A stretch of DNA of 64,000 nucleotides from NCBI RefSeq assembly GCF_007994985.1, contig NZ_VOQF01000008.1:1-64000 (forward strand), in the 5' to 3' direction. Below the pieces are notes generated by a model, which worked only from the letters and a program-made list of their open reading frames with translations, did no database searches and had not been told where the DNA came from. Of this stretch, positions 63,444 through 64,000 are shown in pieces. The position numbers were made by a program, and so were the translations under genes. This DNA comes from Metabacillus litoralis (lineage in GTDB: Bacteria > Bacillota > Bacilli > Bacillales > Bacillaceae). Position 1 is the stretch's first letter; each line of letters opens with the position of its first letter.

Positions 63444-64000
63444 CTATAATTTTGGCGCTACTCTATGTTTTGTTCCTTGCTCATAGGAATAAGCTATCTC
63501 AATCAAGGTTGGCTCACTATAAGCTAGACCTGAAAACGTTATTCCTACTGGCTCTCCCTCGTTCGTGTAGCCAGCAGGTACAGTTATCGACGGATATCCC
63601 GCTACTGCAGGTAGAAGTGCACCTATGTTATTTGGAAAGACAATAGCGTCTAAGTGATGTTGGTTCATGACAGCATCAATACCCTGCTTTCTAGCCAAAT
63701 AATAATCCTTTTCTAGACTATTTAGGTAAGTTGGATCTGTTAAACTTCCACTTGTTTTGTTTGAATCAAGAAAGAGCTTTTGACCATATTTCAATGCTTT
63801 CTCACCAATTTGTTCATTCCTTTGTATCACATCTGAAAGTGTACGAACTCCTATGGAAGAATCTACATTTTTTAAATACGCCTCTATATCTGCTTTAAAC
63901 TCATATAAAAGAACATTTATATCCCACTCTTCATTTGTTGAAGGAATAACAATTGGATCAATAACCTCTGCTCCAAGCTCTGTGAGTTTATCAATTGCTG
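63444..64000 (-). CDS. Amidase signature family protein (3' part only)
   Basis: The frame stays open from the stop at 63444 to the window edge, giving the last ~185 residues. It starts within AIDKLTELGAEVIDP and ends HRVAPKL. The region matches the C-terminal half of amidase-signature hydrolases (AIVFPNN, AVAGYPSITVPAGY, GEPVGITFSG, SEPTLIEIAYSYEQ). The catalytic Ser-Ser-Lys part would lie beyond the window. The substrate is unknown; it could be a peptide- or carboxamide-cleaving enzyme rather than GatA. Confidence 0.85.
   Translation of the reverse strand, partial: AIDKLTELGAEVIDPIVIPSTNEEWDINVLLYEFKADIEAYLKNVDSSIGVRTLSDVIQRNEQIGEKALKYGQKLFLDSNKTSGSLTDPTYLNSLEKDYYLARKQGIDAVMNQHHLDAIVFPNNIGALLPAVAGYPSITVPAGYTNEGEPVGITFSGLAYSEPTLIEIAYSYEQGTKHRVAPKL

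Noticed and set aside
1-64000. tRNA, rRNA, prophage or transposase genes
   Set aside because: None recognised on either strand; the repeats present are all non-coding.

Overview
The window is low-GC, AT-rich DNA from a Gram-positive, endospore-forming member of the Bacillaceae. Supporting evidence: a complete gerPA-gerPF spore-coat germination operon, a Spo0E-type Spo0A-P phosphatase, comK, and a gene order that follows the yhf-yhj-add-sbc-gerP-yis-asnO region of Bacillus subtilis. It is not B. subtilis itself: a glyoxylate shunt (isocitrate lyase plus malate synthase), a C30 carotenoid operon at the yisP position, and an ammonium transporter fused to a chemoreceptor signalling domain are all present. 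Most genes are on the minus strand.

Layout. 1-4 kb: carotenoid operon (two CrtN-type enzymes, CrtM-type synthase). 4-13 kb: asparagine synthetase, a YisN-like protein, YisL, an ABC exporter, YisK, a TatD-type hydrolase and a 49-codon YisI/Spo0E-like gene. 13.3-15.5 kb: gerPABCDEF, with sigma-K-like promoters before gerPA and inside the operon before gerPF. 16-28.6 kb: HNH protein YisB, SbcC, SbcD, AddA and AddB (double-strand break processing). 29-36 kb: MFS transporter, thiolase, signal peptidase I, TVP38-type membrane protein, YhjD, ComK, YhzC and two small unannotated-type genes. 36.4-42.7 kb: aceA/aceB, an M48 protease, AzlCD and an XRE-cupin regulator. 42.8-48.6 kb: N-acetylglucosamine module (SIS protein, NagR, NagE-type PTS permease, NagA, NagB) with two NagR-like operators and a cre-like site. 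49-58 kb: TrpXYZ-like ABC importer, LcfB with a FadR-like box, LplJ, YhfI, YhfH and a LacI regulator. 58-64 kb: GMP reductase, the Amt-chemoreceptor fusion, a DeoR regulator and the 3' part of an amidase gene.

The intergenic DNA is unusually rich in structured repeats. These are: a family of elements with terminal inverted repeats and a shared GC-rich core (at least seven copies or fragments); a second ~165-bp element with terminal inverted repeats present twice in opposite orientation; two distant arrays of a related 52-53-bp unit; and an exact 20-bp-period array. One element supplies the last codons and the stop of the MFS transporter gene. No tRNA, rRNA, CRISPR array, phage or transposase gene was recognised.

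The most unusual gene is the Amt-chemoreceptor fusion (59848-62145). It keeps the residues of a working ammonium channel and the CheA/CheW-contacting tip of a chemoreceptor, which suggests a direct ammonium sensor for chemotaxis.
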